A DNA stretch of 64,000 nucleotides. Origin: Phenylobacterium aquaticum (lineage in GTDB: Bacteria > Pseudomonadota > Alphaproteobacteria > Caulobacterales > Caulobacteraceae). This document shows positions 43,146-51,686 of the stretch, piece after piece (the first letter of the stretch is position 1; every line of letters begins with the position of its first letter). A program made the translations under genes and the position numbers. The notes under the pieces were generated by a model. That model was not told the origin of the DNA and made no database searches. It saw nothing but the letters and a program-made list of their open reading frames with translations. The stretch spans positions 62,001 to 126,000 of the forward strand of contig CANCJJ010000002.1 in the NCBI GenBank assembly GCA_947378305.1, in the 5' to 3' direction.

Positions 43146-43649
43146 CTATTCGGTCTCTTCCGGGCGAATGGCTATAACCCGGCTTTCTTGCAGCAAGACT
43201 TCGGGCACATTGGCCCGTGTGAAGGGTAACCACCAGCTTGGCCCCGCAGGTGGCTGAATCTCGAGAAGGTCGCCGGCTCCGAAGTCATTGATGGCCTTGA
43301 TCCGGCCCAGGACGTCCCCCTCACGGGTCTCGACGGACAGGCCGATCAGATCGGCGAGGTAGAATTCATCTTCGTCGGGGGCGGGCAGGGACTCGCGCGC
43401 CACGAATAGCTTCAGCCCGCGCAGGATCTCGGCCTGATCGCGATTATCAACGCCGGCGGCGCGGGCGATGACGCCGCCCTTTGTCACCCGGACGGCGCTG
43501 AGCACCAGGCCGGGGCTTCCATCCTCTCGACGCAGGTCCCGATAGCGCCCAAGCGCCAAGGGGTCCTCCGTAAAGGTCGTAATTCGCACGTCACCCTTGA
43601 TCCCAAAGGCTCCGGCGACGCGCGCAACGAGCAGGAGACGGTCGCTCAT
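43146..43649 (-). CDS. rimM: Ribosome maturation factor RimM
   Basis: 167 residues. LLVARVAGAFGIKGDVRITTFTE is the N-terminal barrel, ILRGLKLFVARE and DEFYLADLIGLSVETREG follow, and the PRC-like C-terminal domain has INDFGAGDLLEIQ with LPFTRANVPEV. It helps the 16S 3' domain fold around uS19. It follows rpsP by 27 bp on the same strand; the downstream partner trmD is displaced by tesB. Confidence 0.96.
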   Translation of the reverse strand: MSDRLLLVARVAGAFGIKGDVRITTFTEDPLALGRYRDLRREDGSPGLVLSAVRVTKGGVIARAAGVDNRDQAEILRGLKLFVARESLPAPDEDEFYLADLIGLSVETREGDVLGRIKAINDFGAGDLLEIQPPAGPSWWLPFTRANVPEVLLQESRVIAIRPEETE

Positions 43650-43676
43650 GATGTCGTCCGTCTCCTGATCCTGACT

Positions 43677-44216
43677 TTAGGCTTCCGGGGTTTCCGCCGG
43701 TGCGTCTTCAGCAGGGGCTTCGGCGGCGGGCGCTTCGGCAGCCGGGGCATCTTCGGTCACGACATCCGCCGCAGGGGCTTCGGCTTCAGCCGCAGGGGCC
43801 TCAACAACGGGTTCCGGCGCGGGCTCAGGCTCGGGCTCAGGGGCCGGACGGGCGGCGGCCTCGGCGGCGGCGGCGGCCAGATCGGCCTCACGGCTTGCCT
43901 TTTCCTCGGCACGTTCCTTGGCCTTCTTGCCAGGCGCACCCTTCTGGGGGTTGTTGCCGTGTTCCCACTTGGTCAGGCCCTGAACGGCCAGGAAGCGTGC
44001 CACGCGATCGGTGGGCTGTGCGCCCTTGCTGATCCACTCCTGGATACGCTCGATCTTCAGGGTCACCCGGGTCGGGTCATCCTTCTTCAGGAGCGGGTTA
44101 TAGGACCCGACCTTTTCGATGAAACGGCCATCCCGGGGGGAGTGGCTGTCGGCAACGACGATCGAGTAATAGGGACGCTTCTTGGCGCCACCACGGGCAA
44201 GACGAATTTTCAGCAT
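43677..44216 (-). CDS. rpsP: 30S ribosomal protein bS16 with long acidic Ala/Pro/Glu tail
   Basis: The ATG at 44216 starts the family ([17 protein letters not shown]); the frame extends to 44432 but into the ffh end. The first ~85 residues are bS16 ([37 protein letters not shown]). After [13 protein letters not shown] the protein runs for another ~75 residues of charged then Ala/Pro/Glu low-complexity sequence, giving 179 in total, about twice the E. coli length. Extended bS16 tails occur in some alphaproteobacteria. ffh precedes it by 19 bp and rimM follows. Confidence 0.96.
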   Translation of the reverse strand: MLKIRLARGGAKKRPYYSIVVADSHSPRDGRFIEKVGSYNPLLKKDDPTRVTLKIERIQEWISKGAQPTDRVARFLAVQGLTKWEHGNNPQKGAPGKKAKERAEEKASREADLAAAAAEAAARPAPEPEPEPAPEPVVEAPAAEAEAPAADVVTEDAPAAEAPAAEAPAEDAPAETPEA

Positions 44217-44235
44217 GGTATTTCCTTGGTTAAGT

Positions 44236-45771
44236 CTATGATTTCTTGAAGGGATTAAAGCCCGGCGGCAAGCCGCCCAGGCCGGGAAGTTTTGGAGCTC
44301 CGGGGCCGCCCAGTCCGGGCAGGGTCGCCCCGCCGCCCACCATCTTGGCCAGTTCGTCCAGCTGTCCGGCATCGGGTGTCGGCAGCTTGCCGCCGCCCAT
44401 GGCCTTGAGGCGGTCCATATTGCCACCGCCACCGCCCATCATGCCGGCCATGCGGGCAAAGCCCTTGCCGCCGTCACGGCTCATCATCTTGAAGGCATCG
44501 GCCATCTGGCGATGCTGCTTGAGCAGGCGATTGACCTCGGCGACCTCAACCCCGGCCCCCGCGGCAATCCGGCGCTTGCGGGACGCCTGGAGCAGGTCAG
44601 GTTTCTTGCGTTCCTGTTTGGTCATGGACGAGATGATCGCCGCCTGACGATCCAGGGCCTTGTCGGAAATATTCGCTTCCGCGATCTGTTTCTTGACCTT
44701 CTGAACCCCGGGCAGGAAGCCCATAAGCCCTTCCATGCCGCCCATACGCTTCATCTGGGCAAACTGGTCGGCCATCATGTCCAGGTCGAACTGACCCTTG
44801 GCCAGCTTGCGCGCCATGGCCTCGGTCTTGGCGGTGTCCAGGTCCAGGGCGGCCTTTTCGACCAGGGCGACGATATCCCCCTGACCGAGAATCCGGCCAG
44901 CCACCCGGCTGGCATCGAACACGTCCAGGCCGTCAATTTTTTCCGAGACCCCGAGGAACTTGATCGGCAGACCCGTCACGGCGCGCATGGACAGGGCAGC
45001 CCCGCCGCGTCCATCGCCATCGGCCCGGGTCAGGACCAGACCGGTCAGGGGAAGGCGTTCATGAAAGGCGGTCGCCGTCCGCACCGCGTCCTGGCCTGTT
45101 AGGCTGTCGGCGACCAGCAAGGTCTCGGACGGTGTCGCAATACGGGCAATTTCCGCGGCCTCGGCCATCATGGCCTCATCCAGGGTCGTGCGGCCTGCGG
45201 TATCCAGGATTAAGACATCAAAGCCCTGAAGCTTGGCTGCCGACATGGCGCGTCGCGCAATGTCCGGAGCAGACTGGCCTGCCACGATGGGCAGGAACTC
45301 TGCCTCAACCTGCCGGGCGAGGGTCTGCAATTGTTCCATGGCCGCCGGTCGGCGTGTATCCAGGGACGCTAGGAGGACTTTCTTGCGGTCCCGAACCAGC
45401 TTCAGCGCGAGCTTGGCGGCGGTTGTTGTCTTGCCGGACCCCTGAAGGCCCGCCATCAGGATCACCGTCGGCGGATTGAGGCTGATATTGAGGCCTTGGC
45501 TGACCTCGCCCCCCAGCATTTCCACCAGGCCGTCATAGGTGATCTTTACGACCTGGTCGGCGGGCCGGATTGAGCGGATGACCGCTTCGCCAGACGCCCG
45601 TTCCTTGGCCTTGGCGATAAATTCCCGGACGACGGGAAGGGCGACATCGGCTTCGAGCAGGGCCACGCGCACTTCGCGCAGCGCCTCGTCAATATCCTTG
45701 TCAGACAGCACACCGCGACCGGAGAGCCGGTCAAATACGGTCGACAGCCGATCTGTCAGTGCGTCGAACAC
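44236..45771 (-). CDS. ffh: Signal recognition particle protein Ffh
   Basis: 511 residues. The N domain (1-90), then the G domain with [43 protein letters not shown] and [14 protein letters not shown], and the Met-rich M domain ([23 protein letters not shown], and a Gly/Met-rich end) identify SRP54/Ffh. With 4.5S RNA it delivers nascent inner membrane proteins to FtsY. A Gly/Pro-rich end FNPFKKS is typical of alphaproteobacterial Ffh. First gene of ffh-rpsP-rimM; a strong hairpin stands in its 5' region. Confidence 0.98.
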   Translation of the reverse strand: MFDALTDRLSTVFDRLSGRGVLSDKDIDEALREVRVALLEADVALPVVREFIAKAKERASGEAVIRSIRPADQVVKITYDGLVEMLGGEVSQGLNISLNPPTVILMAGLQGSGKTTTAAKLALKLVRDRKKVLLASLDTRRPAAMEQLQTLARQVEAEFLPIVAGQSAPDIARRAMSAAKLQGFDVLILDTAGRTTLDEAMMAEAAEIARIATPSETLLVADSLTGQDAVRTATAFHERLPLTGLVLTRADGDGRGGAALSMRAVTGLPIKFLGVSEKIDGLDVFDASRVAGRILGQGDIVALVEKAALDLDTAKTEAMARKLAKGQFDLDMMADQFAQMKRMGGMEGLMGFLPGVQKVKKQIAEANISDKALDRQAAIISSMTKQERKKPDLLQASRKRRIAAGAGVEVAEVNRLLKQHRQMADAFKMMSRDGGKGFARMAGMMGGGGGNMDRLKAMGGGKLPTPDAGQLDELAKMVGGGATLPGLGGPGAPKLPGLGGLPPGFNPFKKS

Positions 45772-45816
45772 GTCTGCGCTCCAAAGCCCAAAACCGAATG
45801 GCCCAAACGCAATCGA

Positions 45817-45844
45817 CCCCCGTGGACGATCACGTCGACGGGGG
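45817..45844. other. Stem-loop between dcp and ffh
   Basis: CCCCCGTGGACG (45817-45828) pairs with CGTCGACGGGGG (45833-45844) at 11 of 12 positions around an ATCA loop. There is no T-run on either side. It lies 46 bp upstream of ffh on its own strand, and past the dcp stop, so it may end the dcp transcript or lie in the ffh leader. Only the structure is evident. Confidence 0.5.
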
Positions 45845-45982
45845 GCCTCGCCGTCCTCGTCCCGCGTTTAATCTGCGGGGGTCGTGACGGTGGAGGGCGC
45901 GATTGCTCTGCGCCGGAAGGGGGGCTCTATGCGCGTAAAGCCCCCGCAGGTCAAGGAAAAGCCCGGAAACCCGGGGTTCGCC

Positions 45983-48100
45983 CTAGCTTGTCGGGAATCC
46001 CTTGTCCCGCAGATAGGCCTTCACATCGGGGTCGCGACCCCTGAAGGCGCGATATTGATCGGCCGGATCAACGGTATTGCCCACGCTCATGATCTTGTCA
46101 TGCAACCGCTTGGCCACCGCCTTGTCATAGGGTCCGCCCGCCTCCTCGAAGGCTTCAAAGGCGTCGTGGTCCAGCACTTCGGACCAGAGATAGCTGTAAT
46201 AGCCTGCCGAATAGCCATCGTCGGCGAAGATGTGCTGGAACTGGGGGGTGCGGTGGCGCATGGGCAGCTCCGAGGGCATGCCCAGCTTGGCCAGCTCGTC
46301 CTTTTCAAAGGCCCGGGGGTCAATCTCGGCATCGCCTGCCAGATGCAGCTTCATGTCGATGAGGGCCGAGGCCAGGTATTCGGTCACCTCAAAGCCCTTG
46401 CGGAAGGTGTGGGCCTTATTGATCTTGGCCACCAGGGTTTCCGGAATCGCCTTGCCTGTTTTGTAATGCAGGGCAAACCGGTTGAGCACCTCGGGCGTGG
46501 GCAGCCAGTGCTCATTCACCTGGGACGGGAATTCCACATAGTCGCGCGAGACATTGGTGCCGGACAGGGACGGATAGGTCACGTCTGAATTCAGCCCGTG
46601 CAGGGCATGGCCGAACTCGTGGAACATGGTGATGCCATCATCCCAGGAGACCAGGACCGGTTCACCGGGGGTGCCTTTTACGAAATTGGCATTGTTGGAC
46701 ACAATGGTGGTGGTGACGCCGTCATATTTGCGCTGTTCACGATAGGCATTCATCCAGGCCCCGGACCGCTTGCCTGGTCGGGCATAGGGATCGAAATACC
46801 AGAGACCAACGTGCGCGCCAGCGGCCGACTTGACCTCCCAGACCCGGATGTCGGGATGGGCGACGGGCAAGCCGTGAACCTCGGAGAAGCTGAATCCATA
46901 GAGCTGTCCGGCGGCCCAGTGCATGCCCTCGCGCAGCTTGTCGAGCTGCATGTAGGCTTTGACCTCATTCATATCGAGATCGTATTTCGCCGCCCGGACC
47001 TTCTCGGCATAGAAGCGATAATCCCAGGCCTCGATCTTGATTCCGGCCTTTTCGGCGTCGGCAACCGCCTGCATTTCCGCGACTTCTTCCCGCACCCGGG
47101 CAATGGCCGAGGGCCAGACCCGCATCATGAGGTTCATGGCGTTTTCAGGGGTCTTGGCCATGGTGTCAGACAGACGCCAATGGGCATGGGTCGGGTAGCC
47201 AAGGAGGTGGGCGCGTTCCGCCCTGAGCTTCAATATGGTCTTTATATTGGCATTGTTGTCATGCTGATCGCGGTTGTCGCCCCGGCTGTAATAGGTCCGC
47301 CAGACCTTCTCGCGCAGGTCCCTGCGGGTGGAATAGGTCAGGAAGGGATCCATGGAAGAGCGGGTGTTGAGAATGGCCCACTTGCCCTTGTGTCCACGGG
47401 CTTCAGCGGCAGAAGCCGCAGCGGTGCGCAGGTCATCCGGCAGTCCCGCCAGGTCCCCTTCGTCGAGATAGAGCACATAGTCGGTTTCGTCGGCGAGCAG
47501 GTTCTGGCTGAAATTGGTGAAGCGACCCGCCAGGGTCTGATTGATCTCGGCAACCCGGGCCTTGGCGGCGGGGGTCAGACGGGCACCGGCCTTCACAAAG
47601 CGGTTCCAGTAAACCCAGACCAGCCGCTGTTGTTCGGCATTCAGGCCTGAGCTTGCCCTGGCATTGTAGACGGCTTCAATCCGCTGGAAGAGGGCGGGGT
47701 TCTGGAGGATCTTGTCGCCGTGTTCGGCCAGCAGGGGTTCAATCTTGCCCTCCACCTCCTGCATTTGTGGCGTCGACAGCGTGCCGGTCCAGATGAAGTA
47801 AAAGGTCAGGACCCGGGTGCTCGTCCGTCCGGACCGTTCCAGGGCCCCGATGGTGTTCTCGAAGGTTGGCGGGGCAGGGGTCTTGGCGATGGCGTCGATC
47901 TCGGCCAGTTCCTCGGCCATGGCCTGGGCGATGGATGGCAGGAAATCCGGAACCTTGACCTTATCAAAGGCGGGAATGCCCCCGTAGGGTCCGGTCCAGG
48001 TCTGGGTCATGGGCAGGGCGGTCGCAGCCCCAGCTGCGCGGGGCAGAAGGCTCGCGGCCGTCAGGGCCCCGGTCGTGGTCAGAAAGGTTCGCCGCTGCAT
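45983..48100 (-). CDS. dcp: Peptidyl-dipeptidase Dcp (M3 family), Tat-exported
   Basis: 705 residues of the thimet/Dcp family. The zinc motif HEFGH lies at 494-498 (TMFHEFGHALHG) and the third ligand Glu is in VEFPSQVNEHW. The N-terminus QRRTFLTTTGALTAASLLP carries a twin-arginine-like signal, so it should be periplasmic, unlike the cytoplasmic E. coli enzyme. It removes dipeptides from peptide C-termini. It diverges from murI by 129 bp. Confidence 0.93.
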   Translation of the reverse strand: MQRRTFLTTTGALTAASLLPRAAGAATALPMTQTWTGPYGGIPAFDKVKVPDFLPSIAQAMAEELAEIDAIAKTPAPPTFENTIGALERSGRTSTRVLTFYFIWTGTLSTPQMQEVEGKIEPLLAEHGDKILQNPALFQRIEAVYNARASSGLNAEQQRLVWVYWNRFVKAGARLTPAAKARVAEINQTLAGRFTNFSQNLLADETDYVLYLDEGDLAGLPDDLRTAAASAAEARGHKGKWAILNTRSSMDPFLTYSTRRDLREKVWRTYYSRGDNRDQHDNNANIKTILKLRAERAHLLGYPTHAHWRLSDTMAKTPENAMNLMMRVWPSAIARVREEVAEMQAVADAEKAGIKIEAWDYRFYAEKVRAAKYDLDMNEVKAYMQLDKLREGMHWAAGQLYGFSFSEVHGLPVAHPDIRVWEVKSAAGAHVGLWYFDPYARPGKRSGAWMNAYREQRKYDGVTTTIVSNNANFVKGTPGEPVLVSWDDGITMFHEFGHALHGLNSDVTYPSLSGTNVSRDYVEFPSQVNEHWLPTPEVLNRFALHYKTGKAIPETLVAKINKAHTFRKGFEVTEYLASALIDMKLHLAGDAEIDPRAFEKDELAKLGMPSELPMRHRTPQFQHIFADDGYSAGYYSYLWSEVLDHDAFEAFEEAGGPYDKAVAKRLHDKIMSVGNTVDPADQYRAFRGRDPDVKAYLRDKGFPTS

Positions 48101-48229
48101 GTCGTCTCCGCGCGTTCAGGCTATGGTTTGCCTGGACCTTAATGGCGTCAGGATGATCCGTCACCTCATCTGCCATCATCTTGTTTCCCCCTCTGGTGCA
48201 GACCTCCGAGCCGGGCTAGGTCGAGGACC

Positions 48230-49081
48230 ATGACCCTTGGCGTTTTTGATTCCGGGATTGGTGGGCTCTCGGTCCATCGCAAGCTCGTTGATCGCTTTCC
48301 GGAGCTGGATTTTATTTATCTGGCCGACCAGAAAAACACGCCCTATGGCGGACGGGGCGGTGAGGAGATTGTCGCCCTGACCCAGGCCGGCTGCGCGCGC
48401 CTGTTCGATACCGGTTGCGACCTTGTGGTCCTGGCCTGCAATACAGCCTCGGCCATTGCCCTTCGTCGCCTGCAACAGACCTGGCTGCCGGATCTGCGAC
48501 GCCAGAGGGGCCGACCGACCAATATCCTGGGTATCATTGTGCCCACCATCGAGGCGGCAACCGGCCTTCCGTGGGAGCATGAGGCCGAACGGCGGGGCGA
48601 CAAGGTCGAGAAACTCGATGTCCTGGCGGTCTTTGCAACCTCCGCGACGGCCCGCTCACGGGTCTATGAGATCGAGATCGACAAGCGCCGTCAGGACGTG
48701 GCGGTTTTTGTCGAACCGTGCCCCGATCTTGCGGGCATGATCGAGGCCGGTGCGGGACCAGACCGGGTTCAGCGCGCCATTGCTGGCCATGTTGCGGCAG
48801 TCACGGCACGGATCGGCAAGGCACCGGACCGGGCCATATTGGGCTGCACACATTATGAGATCGTCGCCGACCTGTTTCGGGCCGCCCTGCCTGCTGGAAC
48901 GCCCCTGATCCATCAGCCCGAGGCCACGGCAGGGGCCCTGTCTGGCTATCTGGCCCGCCATCCGGAATTCCTCAGTCCCGGCAAGGGTAACAGGATTTTT
49001 CTGACCACCGGCACGCCCGGCTTACAACATGCCCTAGCGGAAGACTTTTGGGGGGCTCCGCTGGTCTTTGACCCGGCGTGA
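48230..49081 (+). CDS. murI: Glutamate racemase
   Basis: 283 residues. LGVFDSGIGGLSV with D7, DQKNTPYGGR, VVLACNTASA with catalytic C70 and GCTHYEIV with C206 are the two-base racemase signature. It makes D-glutamate for peptidoglycan. PTNILGIIVPTIEAA and QPEATAGAL are further family stretches. The stop overlaps an in-frame GTG of the next gene. Length is typical. Confidence 0.97.
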   Translation: MTLGVFDSGIGGLSVHRKLVDRFPELDFIYLADQKNTPYGGRGGEEIVALTQAGCARLFDTGCDLVVLACNTASAIALRRLQQTWLPDLRRQRGRPTNILGIIVPTIEAATGLPWEHEAERRGDKVEKLDVLAVFATSATARSRVYEIEIDKRRQDVAVFVEPCPDLAGMIEAGAGPDRVQRAIAGHVAAVTARIGKAPDRAILGCTHYEIVADLFRAALPAGTPLIHQPEATAGALSGYLARHPEFLSPGKGNRIFLTTGTPGLQHALAEDFWGAPLVFDPA

Positions 49082-49128
49082 AATTTCCAGCAAAACTGAC
49101 GATCGGGCTTGGAGGCAGACGTCCCAAC

Positions 49129-49737
49129 ATGAAACTTTACACATCCGCCGCATCGCCATTTGCCCGCAAGGTCATTGTCGCGGCCCTGGAACTGGGGCTG
49201 GGCGACCAGCTTGTCCTGGAGACCGCCGGGGTCTCGCCCGTTGGTTCCAATCCTGCCTTGGCCGCGCATAATCCCCTGGGCAAGATTCCCACCCTGCTTC
49301 TGGAGGATGGCCGGGCCTTGTTCGACAGCCGGGTCATTGTCGACTTCCTGGACAGCCTGACGGCCCGCCGCCTCGTGCCCGCTGACGGGCCTGAGAGATG
49401 GGCCATACTGACGGAACAGGCGCTGGCTGATGGCCTTATGGATGCTGCCCTGCTGGCCCGCTATGAGTCCGCCCTGCGCCCGCCTGAATTCCTTTGGAAG
49501 GACTGGCTGGAGGGGCAGATGACCAAGATTCACCGGGGGCTTGATCACCTCGAAACCGCGCCACGAAATACGGGGCCGGACGTGACTCTCGCTGATATCG
49601 CCGTGGCCTGTGTTTTGGGTTATCTGGATTACCGGTTTGCTGATGAGGACTGGCGGTCCAGCCGTCCCCGCCTTGCGGCGTTCTATGCCGAATTTTCGTC
49701 CAGACCGTCCTGGCTGGCCAGTCGGCCGGACGCCTAG
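49129..49737 (+). CDS. Glutathione S-transferase
   Basis: 202 residues from the ATG at 49129, which matches the family start KLYTSAASPFARKV; the GTG at 49078 adds an unconserved stretch. The thioredoxin-like half (1-80) carries SPFARKV for the active-site Ser/Cys region, NPLGKIPTLLLEDG (cis-Pro) and DSRVIVDFLD for gamma-glutamyl binding. The helical half (85-202) has LADIAVACVLGYLDYRF. It conjugates glutathione to electrophiles. GGAGG is at 49111-49115, rather far. It follows murI with 47 bp between. Confidence 0.9.
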   Translation: MKLYTSAASPFARKVIVAALELGLGDQLVLETAGVSPVGSNPALAAHNPLGKIPTLLLEDGRALFDSRVIVDFLDSLTARRLVPADGPERWAILTEQALADGLMDAALLARYESALRPPEFLWKDWLEGQMTKIHRGLDHLETAPRNTGPDVTLADIAVACVLGYLDYRFADEDWRSSRPRLAAFYAEFSSRPSWLASRPDA

Positions 49738-49798
49738 GGTCCTTTTCCTTTAGACGGACCTGACTAAAGAGACAAAAAGGGCTTTAATTGAAAAAGTT

Positions 49799-49847
49799 AG
49801 CGCCTATTGCGATCCGATCACCGGGTCCCAATCATCGGAAAAGGCTC
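49799..49847 (+). repeat. Dispersed palindromic repeat, copy 1
   Basis: AGCGCCT...GCGATCCGATCACCGG...ATCGGAAAAGGCTCT. The TCCGAT/ATCGGA arms (49813-49818 and 49834-49839) match the core of two other copies at 61160-61196 (inverted) and 62486-62531. The copy lies between the GST and DUF805 genes. The element resembles the short GATCCGAxAACCGG repeats spread in alphaproteobacterial genomes. Confidence 0.6.
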
Positions 49848-49864
49848 TAGAGCAGGGGGTAGGG

Positions 49865-50266
49865 GTGAGCGATAATCTGGAGCTGGTAGATCGGTTCTTT
49901 TCCGCCGAGGGTCGGCTGGGCCGAATGCCCTTCCTGGCTTCTGCCCTGGTCCTCATTGTGATTGCCGCCTTGTACGAGGCGATTACCGGGGGCGTCCTGC
50001 AATGGCTGACCGGCTGGTTCGTCTATCCGGCACTCCTCTATTCCGGAGCCTGCCTGCTCTCAAAACGCCTGCATGACCGGGGCTATAACGGTTGGTTTGC
50101 GGCCTTGATTCTGGTGGCTCTGGTGGCGGTATGGCCCCAGCCGTCCGGCTATCTTGATTTTCCCTTCACCCTCATTCTGCTTTGGGCCGGGGTTGAGCTG
50201 GGTGTCCTGCTGGGCGAGCCAGGACCCAATCGCTTTGGGCCGCCGCCCTCCCGAATGCCCCTGTGA
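49865..50266 (+). CDS. DUF805 membrane protein
   Basis: 133 residues. FFSAEGRLGRMPFLASALVL (first helix after the conserved GR-R-F), a second helix in FVYPALLYSGACLLSKRLHDRGYNGW (RRLHDxxxSGW-like) and a last membrane segment before GEPGPNRFGPPP fit DUF805, a family of small four-helix inner membrane proteins without known function. The GTG start is preceded by AGCAGGGGG. It is preceded by repeat copy 1 and ends 13 bp from lipB on the other strand. Confidence 0.88.
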   Translation: MSDNLELVDRFFSAEGRLGRMPFLASALVLIVIAALYEAITGGVLQWLTGWFVYPALLYSGACLLSKRLHDRGYNGWFAALILVALVAVWPQPSGYLDFPFTLILLWAGVELGVLLGEPGPNRFGPPPSRMPL

Positions 50267-50279
50267 CAGGCTGGGTCCT

Positions 50280-51005
50280 CTAGACGAGGGGCGCGGCCGC
50301 CACGGTTTCGCCAAACAGGGACGAAAAGCTGGATTTCAGGGCCGCATCGGCCTCATCCATGGTGACGGTATGACCGAGGTCGACCAAACTGGTCACCCCG
50401 TGTTCCGTCTGACCGCAGGGGACAATCCCGGCAAAATGCGTCAGGTCGGGCTCCACATTCAGGGAAATGCCGTGAAATGAGACCCAGCGGCGCAGCTTGA
50501 CGCCAATGGCGGCGATCTTGTCCTCCCGGACAGGCTGCCCGGCATGGCGGCGCTCGATCCACACCCCGACCCGGCCCTGACGGACCTGCCCCTCCAGTCC
50601 AAAGGGGACCAAGGCGTCGATGATCCAGGCCTCCAGGGCCGTGACAAAGGCCCTAACATCGCGCTGGCGCTGGCTCAGGTCGAGCATGACATAGGCCACC
50701 CGTTGTCCCGGGCCATGATAGGTGAACTGCCCCCCCCGGCTGGTCTTGAAAACCGGAAACCGGTCCGGTTGCAGCAGGTCTGAACCCTTGGCAGAAACGC
50801 CGGCGGTATAGAGGGGCGGATGCTCCAGCAGCCAGACGAGCTCATCTGCCCGCCCCTCGGCAATGTCCGTTGCCCGCGCCTCCATGGCCGCCATGGCGGC
50901 GTCATAGGCGACGGGCTTGGGGGATACGGCCCAGCCGCAGGGCTTGCCATCGGCGCGACCGAATCTTGCCCTCTGCGGGCCTGGGGTTAACGTCCAATCA
51001 AGCAT
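50280..51005 (-). CDS. lipB: Octanoyltransferase LipB
   Basis: 241 residues. [27 protein letters not shown] (90-105), the Lys163 region [18 protein letters not shown] and GIVPCGQ with catalytic Cys197 define the octanoyl-[ACP]:protein transferase. It attaches octanoate to E2 subunits and GcvH in lipoate synthesis. Length ~20 residues above the minimum because of an N-terminal stretch. It diverges from the FliN-like gene. Confidence 0.96.
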   Translation of the reverse strand: MLDWTLTPGPQRARFGRADGKPCGWAVSPKPVAYDAAMAAMEARATDIAEGRADELVWLLEHPPLYTAGVSAKGSDLLQPDRFPVFKTSRGGQFTYHGPGQRVAYVMLDLSQRQRDVRAFVTALEAWIIDALVPFGLEGQVRQGRVGVWIERRHAGQPVREDKIAAIGVKLRRWVSFHGISLNVEPDLTHFAGIVPCGQTEHGVTSLVDLGHTVTMDEADAALKSSFSSLFGETVAAAPLV

Positions 51006-51086
51006 GATGTGAGCACTCTATAAACTTCCTGAGTCGGTGTGCAATGTGCGTGCTGATTTTGTTGATGTTTTCGAGGATGCCGGGTT

Positions 51087-51341
51087 TTGACCCAGATAAA
51101 CGCCGTAAATGTCGAATTGTCTGTTGTCCTGGGCCGCGCCAACCTGCCCATGGCGCAACTGCTGCGACTTGGCCGGGGTGCGATCATTCCCCTGGATGCC
51201 GGTGTGAACGACAAGGTCTGGATTCTGGTCAATAATCACCCGGTCGCCCGGGGGGAGATTTTGGTCAATGATGACAAGATTTCCATCGCCCTGACGGGCC
51301 CCGCCAACGTTTATGATTTTGCGGCAGGCAGTAATTCCTAA
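51087..51341 (+). CDS. FliN/SpoA-family flagellar switch-like protein
   Basis: 84 residues from the TTG at 51087; an in-frame stop at 51063 and GAGGA at 51073-51077 leave no other start. The whole protein is one SpoA domain: VNVELSVVLGRANLPMAQLLRLGRGAIIPLD, then NDKVWILVNNHPVARGEILVNDDKISIALT in the FliN order. FliN forms the lower C-ring of the flagellar motor and binds FliH. FliN usually has an N-terminal extension, absent here, and no other flagellar gene is in the window. It may be the main FliN displaced from its cluster. Confidence 0.87.
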   Translation: MTQINAVNVELSVVLGRANLPMAQLLRLGRGAIIPLDAGVNDKVWILVNNHPVARGEILVNDDKISIALTGPANVYDFAAGSNS

Positions 51342-51394
51342 AGGCTACGCTTCACAAACCGCTCGGGCTTTGCTAACCCCGCGCCTCACCACGC

Positions 51395-51479
51395 GCGGTC
51401 GTGGCGGAATTGGTAGACGCGCAGCGTTGAGGTCGCTGTGGGGCAACCCGTGGAAGTTCGAGTCTTCTCGACCGCACCA
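51395..51479 (+). tRNA. tRNA-Leu (anticodon GAG)
   Basis: Acceptor GCGGTCG/CGACCGC, D-arm GCGGAATTGGTAGACGC, anticodon arm CAGCG-TTGAGGT-CGCTG with GAG at 34-36, a long class II variable arm (TGGGGCAACCCGT), T-arm GGAAG-TTCGAGT-CTTCT, discriminator A and encoded CCA. Reads CUC/CUU. It lies 53 bp after the FliN-like gene. Confidence 0.97.
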
Positions 51480-51511
51480 GTGAAGAAAACCTGCCGAGAG
51501 TCGGGGCCAAA

Positions 51512-51539
51512 CCGGGGATGGACTACCAGCCATCCCCGG
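51512..51539 (+). terminator. Hairpin after tRNA-Leu
   Basis: CCGGGGATGG and CCATCCCCGG are perfect 10-base arms around ACTACCAG. No T-run follows, so it is a weak terminator candidate or a processing signal. It lies 33 bp after the tRNA. The remaining ~145 bp to mgtE hold only its ribosome site region. Confidence 0.55.
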
Positions 51540-51686
51540 GCCCGCCTTCCGGGAGCGCCCCTGAAACCTTGTCCGTTTAAGGGGAAGGGGCTCTAGAGAC
51601 TTCATTTTGTCTGGCACCCTTTATGTCCTAGGGTTCCGGAAGGATTTCAGACCGGTCAAACAGAACACCAGCCACGGGAGGTCCGC

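Noticed and set aside
51540-51686. Mg2+ riboswitch (M-box or ykoK type) upstream of mgtE
   Set aside because: The leader is short and lacks the conserved M-box stems; nothing beyond the ribosome site was found.
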